The position numbers were made by a program, and so were the translations under genes. DNA of 5,236 bases from Cyclobacteriaceae bacterium (lineage in GTDB: Bacteria > Bacteroidota > Bacteroidia > Cytophagales > Cyclobacteriaceae): contig JALOMY010000222.1 in the NCBI GenBank assembly GCA_025455225.1, positions 1 through 5,236 of the forward strand. Direction: 5' to 3'. The notes under the pieces are model-generated. The model saw only the letters and a list, made by a program, of their open reading frames with translations. It was not told the origin of the DNA and searched no databases. Shown piece after piece: positions 1-5,236 of the stretch (positions are counted from its first letter, which is position 1; each line of letters begins with the position of its first letter).

Positions 1-35
1 AACGGAAAAATAAATACCGGTGAAATTCCGGTTTT
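1..35 (-). terminator. Probable intrinsic terminator, possibly bidirectional
   Basis: A 5-bp perfect stem, ACCGG (16-20) and CCGGT (28-32), encloses a 7-base loop. Read on the minus strand it begins about three bases after the stop codon of the exported-protein gene and is followed by ATTTATTTTT, a reasonable T-rich tail. On the plus strand the same stem is followed by TTTT, so it could also stop transcription coming from the left. The stem is short, so its strength is uncertain. Confidence 0.5.
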
Positions 36-662
36 CTATTTCTTAATTCCCAATTCTCTGTTCAGGTCAAAATCCTGGTCTTTCAGTTTCATGGGCTTGA
101 TTTCAACAGCCGTTACTATCCAGTCGTAATCAACAAACCGGGTGATGTACTTCACCGTTAATGCGCCATCCAACGACTGCAGAAGTTTATTCCATGATCC
201 AAAATTATGATTGAGGAAGGCGTTGTAATCAAGCCGAAGATCATCCGTAAAATAATACACCGACTCATACAACTCATTGGTTACCTGTGCAGCTTTACAA
301 GTCTTGCCAAGTATTACTTCCGTATCCGGTAAAAACTTCAATTCAAATTGCTCCGGAAACCGAACCGATGCATCAACCGACTCAAGCTTGTTTTTAGACC
401 GTGCATAATGAATATTATCTGAAGCATTGTAAAACTGGGTTAACTCACCTTTTTCATTATACGACTTGTAGTTGCGTTCATTGATGTAATAATGAAGTTC
501 AGCACCATGTTCAATCCGTTTTTGTTCGGTGATGTCATTCCCGTGTTTGTCGGTAAAGGTATAGACGTAATGAATATAGCCCTGGAACGTTCTCTTTTGT
601 GCTACCAGTTCGGTTGGCCAAAGGCATATGATAAAGTAAACAACGAACAAATTTCTTATCAC
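36..662 (-). CDS. Exported protein of unknown function, GLPGLI/DUF4412-like
   Basis: This encodes a 208-residue protein with an N-terminal hydrophobic signal peptide (about residues 1-21, ending LVA before QKR), so it is probably periplasmic or outer-membrane associated. The mature part is beta-rich: an opening GYIHYVYTF strand (28-36), a central LGKTCKAA segment (118-125), then alternating aromatic and polar strands to the end. A G-x-x-C-K-A segment in the middle of a small secreted beta protein recalls the GLPGLI/DUF4412-type families of Bacteroidota, but the GLPGLI signature itself is absent, so the family call is tentative. The start is GTG (660-662). There is no in-frame ATG upstream before the TAA at 684-686, and no internal Met before the signal peptide ends. 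It is the last of the minus-strand genes, 81 bases after the beta-glucanase gene, and is followed by a hairpin. The function is not known to me. Confidence 0.8.
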   Translation of the reverse strand: MIRNLFVVYFIICLWPTELVAQKRTFQGYIHYVYTFTDKHGNDITEQKRIEHGAELHYYINERNYKSYNEKGELTQFYNASDNIHYARSKNKLESVDASVRFPEQFELKFLPDTEVILGKTCKAAQVTNELYESVYYFTDDLRLDYNAFLNHNFGSWNKLLQSLDGALTVKYITRFVDYDWIVTAVEIKPMKLKDQDFDLNRELGIKK

Positions 663-743
663 AACAGGCAGGTTTAAAATTGATTAAACAGACAAATGAA
701 TTAATGGATTACGTAATTTCTTCTGCATTTTTACTTGCACCAA

Positions 744-1517
744 CTATTTCCACTTGTAGTAGCGTACATAATCAATTACCAATTGTTGGGGGAAAATGCG
801 AAAGTCAACTCCCCTTTGCCCGCCCCACGATCCTCCTACCGCCAGGTTAATCAGCAGGTAATGAGGATCATCAAACACCCAATACTCATTACCAACTTCC
901 TTTTTACGGTAGGTAAAATAGTTGCGATCATCAACAAAAAAAGAAAGGCTGTCCGGAGACCATTGCAGGGAATAGACATGGAAATTCTCATACGGTGCAA
1001 AAACTTTTGTTTTGCCTCCCTTACTGATTATGATTTGATCATCGGCATCATTGATATGAATGGTACCATGAATCACATCGGGATCGTAACCCACATTTTC
1101 CATGATATCAATTTCACCAATCGGTAAACCTGATTTTGACTTTTTTTTGCTTAACATCCAGATTGCCGGCCAGGTACCAATTCCGGTAGGCAATTTTGCC
1201 CGTACTTCAATTCGTCCGTATAAAAACTCTTTTTTATTACGGGTAATAAGACTGGCTGAGGTCAGGTACGAGTTTGCATCTTCTTCAAGCCTGGATTCAA
1301 TGATCAGCTTGCCACTTTCTACTCTGGAATTTTCTACACGAGCCCGCTTATACTCCTGCTCCTCGAAATTTCTTACAAATCCTTTTTCGTAATTCCAGAA
1401 TCTCCGGTTAGGAAGACCATCCTTTCTAAATTCATCTGACCAGACCAGGCGCCATTTCGGCATACAGGAAGAAAATACAAGTATCCCTAAAGAAGCCAAC
1501 CAAATTACTGCTCTCAT
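744..1517 (-). CDS. Glycoside hydrolase family 16 beta-glucanase, lipoprotein (laminarinase-like)
   Basis: This is a 257-residue GH16 enzyme expected to cleave beta-1,3 or mixed-linkage beta-glucans by a retaining mechanism. The catalytic signature GEIDIMEN lies at 134-141. By family precedent E135 is the nucleophile, D137 the assisting acid and E140 the acid/base; the ExDxxE spacing is the beta-bulge form common in laminarinases. Other family landmarks are WSDEF (26-30), GRIEVRAKLP (101-110), WPAIWML (116-122), GTIH (151-154) and NLAVGGSWGG (224-233), and the protein ends on the usual DYVRYYK strand. The N terminus is a signal peptide ending FSSC with Cys18 as the likely lipidated residue; the -3 Phe is off the best lipobox. 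Residues after Cys18 (MPKWRL) lack the acidic run used for surface export in some Bacteroidota, so a periplasm-facing anchor is possible. There is no attached carbohydrate-binding module, and no SusC/SusD genes lie in the window. The start is the ATG at 1515-1517. The exact substrate is not determined. Confidence 0.93.
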   Translation of the reverse strand: MRAVIWLASLGILVFSSCMPKWRLVWSDEFRKDGLPNRRFWNYEKGFVRNFEEQEYKRARVENSRVESGKLIIESRLEEDANSYLTSASLITRNKKEFLYGRIEVRAKLPTGIGTWPAIWMLSKKKSKSGLPIGEIDIMENVGYDPDVIHGTIHINDADDQIIISKGGKTKVFAPYENFHVYSLQWSPDSLSFFVDDRNYFTYRKKEVGNEYWVFDDPHYLLINLAVGGSWGGQRGVDFRIFPQQLVIDYVRYYKWK

Positions 1518-1562
1518 TCTACGATATCCGACTCAAGTACCAGCGAAAAACACAGACAGAAG

Positions 1563-1592
1563 CAAATATCGTTAATGGCTTTTTAATACAAA
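1563..1592 (-). promoter_or_regulatory. Candidate Bacteroidota-type promoter for the GH16 gene
   Basis: On the minus strand, TTTG (1592-1589) is followed 18 bases later by GATATTTG (1570-1563). This matches the Bacteroidota sigma-ABfr pattern of TTTG then TAnnTTTG in all specified positions except the first T of the -7 box. The transcript would start near 1556, giving a leader of about 40 bases before the ATG. The boxes sit just past the stop of the OmpA-family gene, which would allow the GH16 gene separate expression. It was found by eye only. Confidence 0.45.
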
Positions 1593-1595
1593 GCA

Positions 1596-3353
1596 TCAGG
1601 TCTTTACAATGGTAAACTCAACTCTACGGTTATTGGCGCGGCCTGCATCTGTATCATTGGTGTCGATGGGTTTGCTTTCGCCATACCCCTGCGCGCTGAG
1701 GCGGCTTCTGTCAATGCCCTGGCTGCTTAGGTAATCGACTACCGATTGCGATCGGCCTTGTGATAAATTCAGATTGTATTCATCAGAACCCTTGCTGTCG
1801 GTATGACCTTCAATTTTAATTTCAACCGTTGGGTTTCGTCTCAGAAAATCAACCACTTTATCCAGCTCAACAAACGATTCCTTCTTCAAGGTAGTCTTGT
1901 CAAAATCAAAGTATATGTTTTTCAGTCGCACAGTCATGCCTACTTCAATGGGTTTCATAATGATGTCTTTCAAAACAGGTGTTTGATCTTCACTGATAAC
2001 CTGTACGCTGTCAACTGTGTTAACATACCCTGAGGCAGTAGCGGTAAACATATACCAACCCAGTTGTTTGATATCCTGTTCGTAATGACCTTCTCCAACC
2101 AAAGGCTGAAAGTTAATTCGTCTGTCGGTTTTCAACTGGACCTGCAGATTAGCATTAATGGGTTTCATTGTTTTAGCATCGTAAACACTTCCGGCTATAA
2201 TCAATTTCTTTGCAATGGGTGTAAGATAAATATCAATGTATAAGGTAGTGTCGTTACCCAGTTCAGGTAACGCGAACGACAATTCTTTTGGCATAAATCC
2301 CTCCTGCTTTGCCGAAATACTATATCCATTGACTTCCGGAATTGGTGTTTGAAATTTACCGTTCGTCATGGTATGGAGGATGATCGCCTGGTTATCAGCC
2401 GGCTTTACTTCCACTGTGGCCTGTATGGGCTGTTGCGTTTTCTCATTGTAGACCGTTCCCTGAACAAGAACCTTGATATCGCGGGGAATCAATTTAAATA
2501 AATCAAGAGTACCTCCTTCACCGATTACAGCCCGGCTCATAAACACATTGCCCGATCGATCAATGCAGAAGTACATTTCACCACCGGCTGTATTGATTGG
2601 AGAACCCATGTTTACCGGGGTCGACCAGTTTTGCCAGGTATCGTCAAGCCGGGTTGCTTTATAAATATCTGTTTTGCCAAACTTACCGGGTACGTTTCGA
2701 TCACTGGCAAAGTACAGGGTACGATCATCGGGACCGATAAACACACCAAAGTCATCATCTTTAGCACAAATGTTTAATTTCACCGGGCGCGACCATTTAC
2801 CATCCGGTCCCAGGTTACTGACATACATGTTACTTCGCGGACTGCCAGCCATTTCGCCAAGGAAAATAATCATATGCTTTCCATCAGACGACATGCTTGC
2901 TCCATAAAACCGGCCTTTATTCATTTCAGAAAATCCAGGAACAACCAATTCGGTTAATGAACCTGAAGCGCTCACCAAAGAAAATCCTTTAGAATCTTTG
3001 GCGCGTCCACCCTTAACAAACAAGGAGCCATCGGGTAAGGCCGTAAACAACTGGTTACTTCGATGAACGTTAAAAGGAGAATTTAAATGCTGGGGTGCCG
3101 ACCAGTTTCCATCCTCGTTTAAGGTAGACACCCAGATGTCATCACTACCCTCTTTGCCAAACGTATTTTGCGGATGATTATGAATGAAGAAGTAGAGTTT
3201 CTTGCCATCCGGGGAAATAATTGGCGCAGCATCGTGATAATACGTATTTACCTCCTTATTAAGCTTTATCAACTCATAGCGCGGAGCAAACTCCTGTGCC
3301 TGAAGATGAAGAAGATAACTGCAGCAAATGGCAACCAGTATAAATCGTGTCAT
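1596..3353 (-). CDS. OmpA-family envelope protein with PD40 propeller and carboxypeptidase-regulatory-like domains
   Basis: This is a 585-residue secreted protein. A signal peptide (1-19 or 20, ending LQAQ) is followed by a WD40-like (PD40) beta-propeller at about 40-290, with blades marked by ISPDGKKLYFF (46-56), MSSDGKHMIIF (154-164) and GPDDRTLYFASDR (207-219). Two carboxypeptidase-regulatory-like beta-sandwich domains follow, at about 296-378 (QGTVYNEKTQQPI) and 385-467 (AGSVYDAKTMKPI). A C-terminal OmpA domain spans about 475-585: IYFDFDKTTL (480-489), EGHTDSKGSDEYN (515-527) and GRANNRRVEF (571-580). D519 and R534 match the pair that binds diaminopimelate of peptidoglycan in OmpA domains, so the protein probably tethers something at the outer membrane to the cell wall. 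The architecture resembles the type IX secretion protein PorE, but without its TPR region and without a convincing lipobox: the Cys pair at 10-11 lies inside the hydrophobic core. The propeller may bind a protein or glycan, which is unknown. The start is the ATG at 3351-3353; a strong hairpin lies just before it. Confidence 0.93.
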   Translation of the reverse strand: MTRFILVAICCSYLLHLQAQEFAPRYELIKLNKEVNTYYHDAAPIISPDGKKLYFFIHNHPQNTFGKEGSDDIWVSTLNEDGNWSAPQHLNSPFNVHRSNQLFTALPDGSLFVKGGRAKDSKGFSLVSASGSLTELVVPGFSEMNKGRFYGASMSSDGKHMIIFLGEMAGSPRSNMYVSNLGPDGKWSRPVKLNICAKDDDFGVFIGPDDRTLYFASDRNVPGKFGKTDIYKATRLDDTWQNWSTPVNMGSPINTAGGEMYFCIDRSGNVFMSRAVIGEGGTLDLFKLIPRDIKVLVQGTVYNEKTQQPIQATVEVKPADNQAIILHTMTNGKFQTPIPEVNGYSISAKQEGFMPKELSFALPELGNDTTLYIDIYLTPIAKKLIIAGSVYDAKTMKPINANLQVQLKTDRRINFQPLVGEGHYEQDIKQLGWYMFTATASGYVNTVDSVQVISEDQTPVLKDIIMKPIEVGMTVRLKNIYFDFDKTTLKKESFVELDKVVDFLRRNPTVEIKIEGHTDSKGSDEYNLNLSQGRSQSVVDYLSSQGIDRSRLSAQGYGESKPIDTNDTDAGRANNRRVEFTIVKT

Positions 3354-3355
3354 CG

Positions 3356-3374
3356 TATGGGGGTTTACCCCATA
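3356..3374 (-). repeat. 7-bp inverted repeat immediately before the OmpA-family start codon
   Basis: TATGGGG (3356-3362) and CCCCATA (3368-3374) form a perfect 7-bp inverted repeat around a 5-base loop, ending two bases before the ATG of the minus-strand gene. In RNA it would make a GC-rich stem covering the region where the ribosome lands. As DNA it overlaps the predicted transcription start and the edge of a candidate -7 box, so it could instead be an operator. The geometry is seen directly; the role is inferred. Confidence 0.5.
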
Positions 3375-3403
3375 AAGATAGAACTATTGAATCTTACTTG
3401 AAA
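3373..3403 (-). promoter_or_regulatory. Weak candidate promoter for the OmpA-family gene
   Basis: On the minus strand, TTTC (3403-3400) and TATCTTTA (3380-3373) are separated by 19 bases. Each differs from the Bacteroidota TTTG and TAnnTTTG boxes only in the final G. The expected transcription start would fall inside the adjacent inverted repeat, leaving a leader of only about 10-15 bases. Two one-base mismatches make this tentative. Confidence 0.3.
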
Positions 3404-3443
3404 CCTCTATCCTTCGTCAGATATTACCTGAATATTACTCAAG

Positions 3444-3887
3444 TCAGAACAAGTCCGGGTGAATTATTCCCCGGCCACTCATACTGATGGACACAATTAT
3501 GATGAGTAAGGCTATGGCATTAAAAATAAACATTCGCTTATGCCGGCTTGTACTGTCTGTCATTTTCTTGGAGGTTGTGCGTGCCAGTGTAATCAAGACA
3601 ATGGCAATCAGGTTCATAGTGATATGCTCGACCGCCCAATACCGCAATTCCGGTTCCTTCATGGTACCAGCATTGAACTGAACCAGGTCACTTTTAAAAT
3701 ATAGAATCAATCCAACCAGTAGTTGAAAATGTGTGAAAATAAAAAGATAGAGACTGGCTGTATTGTCGAATTTGGTGTAGGGTTTTTTACCAAGCCATTT
3801 TTGAAGTGATATAATGATAACCACGATAAGGGCAATCAATACAAAATAACGTAATAGAGAATGCGTATGTAAAAGTCCGGTGTACAT
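3444..3887 (-). CDS. Small four-helix membrane protein with conserved-looking histidines, cytochrome b-like
   Basis: This is a 147-residue integral membrane protein with no cleavable signal peptide. Four hydrophobic helices are visible at about 11-28, 44-64, 86-103 and 118-137. Histidines sit at or near helix ends: H7 and H9 before helix 1, H53 within helix 2, H88 at the start of helix 3, H116 just before helix 4, and H143 near the C terminus. Small Bacteroidota proteins opening with MYTGLLH are, as I recall, often annotated as cytochrome b, and paired helix histidines would suit haem binding, but haem ligation is inferred and not proven. Alternatives are a redox-unrelated membrane protein of unknown function. 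The start is the ATG at 3885-3887. It is divergent from the ion-channel gene and 90 bases upstream of the OmpA-family gene, with no strong terminator between, so read-through is possible. Confidence 0.8.
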   Translation of the reverse strand: MYTGLLHTHSLLRYFVLIALIVVIIISLQKWLGKKPYTKFDNTASLYLFIFTHFQLLVGLILYFKSDLVQFNAGTMKEPELRYWAVEHITMNLIAIVLITLARTTSKKMTDSTSRHKRMFIFNAIALLIIIVSISMSGRGIIHPDLF

Positions 3888-3895
3888 GATGTTTC

Positions 3896-3912
3896 AATTT
3901 GCGCGACAAATT
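3896..3912. repeat. 6-bp inverted repeat (AATTTG-N5-CAAATT) in the divergent promoter region
   Basis: AATTTG (3896-3901) and CAAATT (3907-3912) form a perfect dyad with a 5-base spacer, nine bases upstream of the membrane-protein start. The CAAATT arm is also part of a -7-like TAATTTG on the minus strand, with a TTTC about 20 bases upstream (3938-3935). It could be a regulator site shared by the divergent genes. Six-bp dyads are common by chance in AT-rich gaps. Confidence 0.3.
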
Positions 3913-3920
3913 AGCACAGG

Positions 3921-3952
3921 TTTACCAAACTTCCGAAAATCTTTATACTTTG
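3921..3952 (+). promoter_or_regulatory. Weak candidate promoter for the ion-channel gene
   Basis: TTTA (3921-3924) lies 20 bases before ATACTTTG (3945-3952). The TTTG core and TTTGCA context resemble Bacteroidota -7 boxes, but the TA is shifted by one base (TA-N-TTTG rather than TA-NN-TTTG). A start about 7 bases downstream would leave a very short leader before the ATG at 3965, and would exclude the upstream TTG at 3899 from the transcript. This is tentative. Confidence 0.35.
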
Positions 3953-3964
3953 CATCAATCTCAT

Positions 3965-4933
3965 ATGCACAGGCTGGTTATCATCCTTACGCTTTGTTTA
4001 ACAAGCTTACTTGCCTTCAGTCAACCGGAAGCAGAAATTGAATCAGAACCTGTTCCGGATACCGTTCGAATCGGTGCCTACATTATCAGCATACACGATA
4101 TTAATTTTCAAAACAAGGAATACACGGTTCGTTTCTGGCTATGGACATTATTCAATAATGTAACGTTCGACTTTGTTAAACAATTGGATATTCCCAATGC
4201 AAAATCCATCGATGAGCCCCAGGCCATCATTGATGTGGTGGAGGGAACTACCTGGCAACTCATGAAGATGAAATGCACCATGAAACAGGCCTGGAGGGTT
4301 GGGAATTACCCGTTTGACAAGCAACACCTTACTGTGCATATTGAAAACAACATCTTCGATAAGAACCAGCTGATTTTCGTTGCTGATACTCTGGGCAGTA
4401 CCTACGATCGCGAATTGACGCTTGATGGGTGGCGTATAACCCACTTCGAGGTTAATACAACCGATAAAGAATACATCACGGTGTTTGGTGATCCCTCAAC
4501 TGATCTGATGCACTCTGATTATTCTTCATTCAACATTAATATAGACATTGAACGCGATGGTTGGGGATTGTTCTGGAAATTATTTTCAGGAATGTATATC
4601 GCTTTCATGATCGCGATGGTGAGCTTTGGATTACAAACCGATGAACTCGAACCTCGTTTTGGATTACCGGTAGGCGGATTATTTGCAGCTGTTGGTAATA
4701 AATACATCATTGATTCTCTGTTGCCTGAATCCAACTCATTTACGTTAGTTGATTCACTGCATACAGTAACCTTCTTCAGCATTTTCGCCATACTGGTTGT
4801 ATCCACATTATCCCTATACGTATGGCACAAAGGAGATCCGGAACGTGCTAAAAAATTCAATCTTTGGTCGGCTCTGGTAATCTTCCTTCTCTATGCCATT
4901 GTCAATCTCCTTTTAATCATCCGGGCGGTTTAA
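3965..4933 (+). CDS. Prokaryotic pentameric ligand-gated ion channel homologue (Cys-loop receptor superfamily)
   Basis: This is a 322-residue protein whose layout matches bacterial pentameric ligand-gated channels such as GLIC and ELIC. A signal peptide (1-19, ending AFS before QPE) precedes a beta-rich extracellular domain (about 35-200), and four membrane helices follow: M1 about 202-221, M2 about 232-252, M3 about 259-286, M4 about 299-319. The strongest mark is WRVGNYPFDKQ (110-120), the Pro-loop of the family; no Cys pair flanks it, as usual in prokaryotes. DGWRITHF (154-161) and the M1-M2 linker ELEPRFG (227-233) also fit. By hand alignment E229 falls at the -2' selectivity position, where GLIC also has Glu, hinting at cation passage. 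M2 is odd: Gly-rich with an Asn-Lys pair (245-246). I chose the ATG at 3965 because the signal peptide begins there; an in-frame TTG at 3899 would add 22 polar residues. The ligand is unknown. The acylase gene starts 27 bases after its stop, suggesting co-transcription. Confidence 0.88.
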   Translation: MHRLVIILTLCLTSLLAFSQPEAEIESEPVPDTVRIGAYIISIHDINFQNKEYTVRFWLWTLFNNVTFDFVKQLDIPNAKSIDEPQAIIDVVEGTTWQLMKMKCTMKQAWRVGNYPFDKQHLTVHIENNIFDKNQLIFVADTLGSTYDRELTLDGWRITHFEVNTTDKEYITVFGDPSTDLMHSDYSSFNINIDIERDGWGLFWKLFSGMYIAFMIAMVSFGLQTDELEPRFGLPVGGLFAAVGNKYIIDSLLPESNSFTLVDSLHTVTFFSIFAILVVSTLSLYVWHKGDPERAKKFNLWSALVIFLLYAIVNLLLIIRAV

Positions 4934-4960
4934 CTGATTATTCCATCAACTTCGAAAATC

Positions 4961-5236
4961 ATGAAAATTATTAAACGAGTCTTGATTGCTTTGTTTCTCC
5001 TGATACTTGTTGTAATCGTACTGGTATATGGCTACCTGCTCACGTTAAAACCGACCCTTTCAGGTGAGGTTACGCTTCCCGGATTAGCACAGCCAGTTAA
5101 TGTCTATTATGATCAATACGGCATTCCCCATATTGAAGCTCAAACCGAAGAAGATGCCTATTATGCCTTGGGTTATGTACATGCTCAAGACAGGCTATTT
5201 CAAATGGAAATGCTTCGGAGAGCTGCAGGTGGACGA
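4961..5236 (+). CDS. Penicillin acylase family protein (Ntn hydrolase), N-terminal fragment cut by the window end
   Basis: Ninety-two codons are visible, in frame to the last base, with no stop. After a basic start (MKIIKR), a hydrophobic segment at 7-27 serves as signal peptide or membrane anchor. Then comes the N-terminal block of penicillin acylases: VNVYYDQYGIPHIEAQTEED (47-66), and YALGYVHAQDRLFQMEMLRR (68-87) leading into AAGGR. These are the conserved early A-chain motifs; full members are usually about 700-850 residues, are exported, and cleave themselves at a Ser that becomes the nucleophile. That Ser lies outside the window, so activity cannot be judged. Family substrates include beta-lactam side chains, acyl-homoserine lactones and other amides; the substrate here is unknown. 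Asp51 occurs in a YYD context where many members have RD. The gene follows the channel gene by 27 bases with no visible terminator. No Shine-Dalgarno sequence is seen. Confidence 0.92.
   Translation, partial: MKIIKRVLIALFLLILVVIVLVYGYLLTLKPTLSGEVTLPGLAQPVNVYYDQYGIPHIEAQTEEDAYYALGYVHAQDRLFQMEMLRRAAGGR

Noticed and set aside
708..717. Perfect 10-bp palindrome ATTACGTAAT between the beta-glucanase and exported-protein genes
   Set aside because: It is an isolated AT-rich palindrome with no second copy in the gap and no clear promoter beside it. A nearby TTCATTTG (700-693) lacks a matching -33 box.
735..1127. Plus-strand open frame opposite the beta-glucanase gene
   Set aside because: It is antisense to a GH16 gene with full catalytic motifs, and its own translation shows no recognisable domain. 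The other open frames opposite the long genes (for example 492-677, 1102-1392, 2674-2907, 4148-4444 and 4519-4860) fail for the same reason.
1572..1594. Possible terminator (GCTTT...AAAGC) between the OmpA-family and beta-glucanase genes
   Set aside because: The stem is only five bases, mostly A-T, with no T-run after it in the minus-strand direction. The same bases make a better promoter candidate.
3377..3411. Inverted repeat GATAGA...TCTATC with a 23-base spacer upstream of the OmpA-family gene
   Set aside because: The arms are six AT-rich bases with a long spacer, easily a chance match. It was not counted as a regulatory site.
3421..3440. Short imperfect direct repeat (ATATTAC twice) after the membrane-protein gene
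   Set aside because: Two copies of a 7-base AT-rich word are not enough to call a repeat element or a terminator.
3899..3964. TTG start giving the channel protein 22 extra N-terminal residues
   Set aside because: The added residues are polar and would bury the signal peptide. The ATG at 3965 starts directly on it, and a candidate promoter lies between the two.

Overview
The window looks like a piece of a Bacteroidota chromosome, probably Cytophagales-like. This rests on gene content and signals, not on a database match. It holds an OmpA-family protein with a PD40 propeller and carboxypeptidase-regulatory-like domains. Signal peptides end in the typical AQ/SQ style, there are no clear Shine-Dalgarno sequences, and several gaps carry variants of the Bacteroidota TTTG...TAnnTTTG promoter. 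I see no mobile element, tRNA, rRNA or CRISPR array. No gene-free stretch exceeds about 100 bases.

Left part (1-3887): four genes lie on the minus strand and are transcribed right to left. In order of transcription they are a small four-helix, histidine-containing membrane protein (cytochrome b-like), a secreted PD40/OmpA envelope protein, a GH16 family beta-glucanase lipoprotein, and a small exported protein of unknown function that resembles GLPGLI/DUF4412-type proteins. The last gene ends at a short hairpin followed by a T-rich run, a plausible terminator. Gaps of about 80-90 bases with promoter-like sequences suggest these genes are not one tight operon.

Right part (3888-5236): after a 77-base divergent intergenic region, two genes run on the plus strand. 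The first encodes a prokaryotic pentameric ligand-gated ion channel homologue: signal peptide, beta-rich extracellular domain with a YPFD Pro-loop, and four membrane helices. Twenty-seven bases later begins a penicillin-acylase-family (Ntn hydrolase) gene that is cut by the window end.

The most notable content is the channel homologue, its unusual pore helix, and its close pairing with an acylase. A working link, such as the acylase making or removing a channel ligand, is only a hypothesis. The envelope genes otherwise look like ordinary Bacteroidota surface functions.
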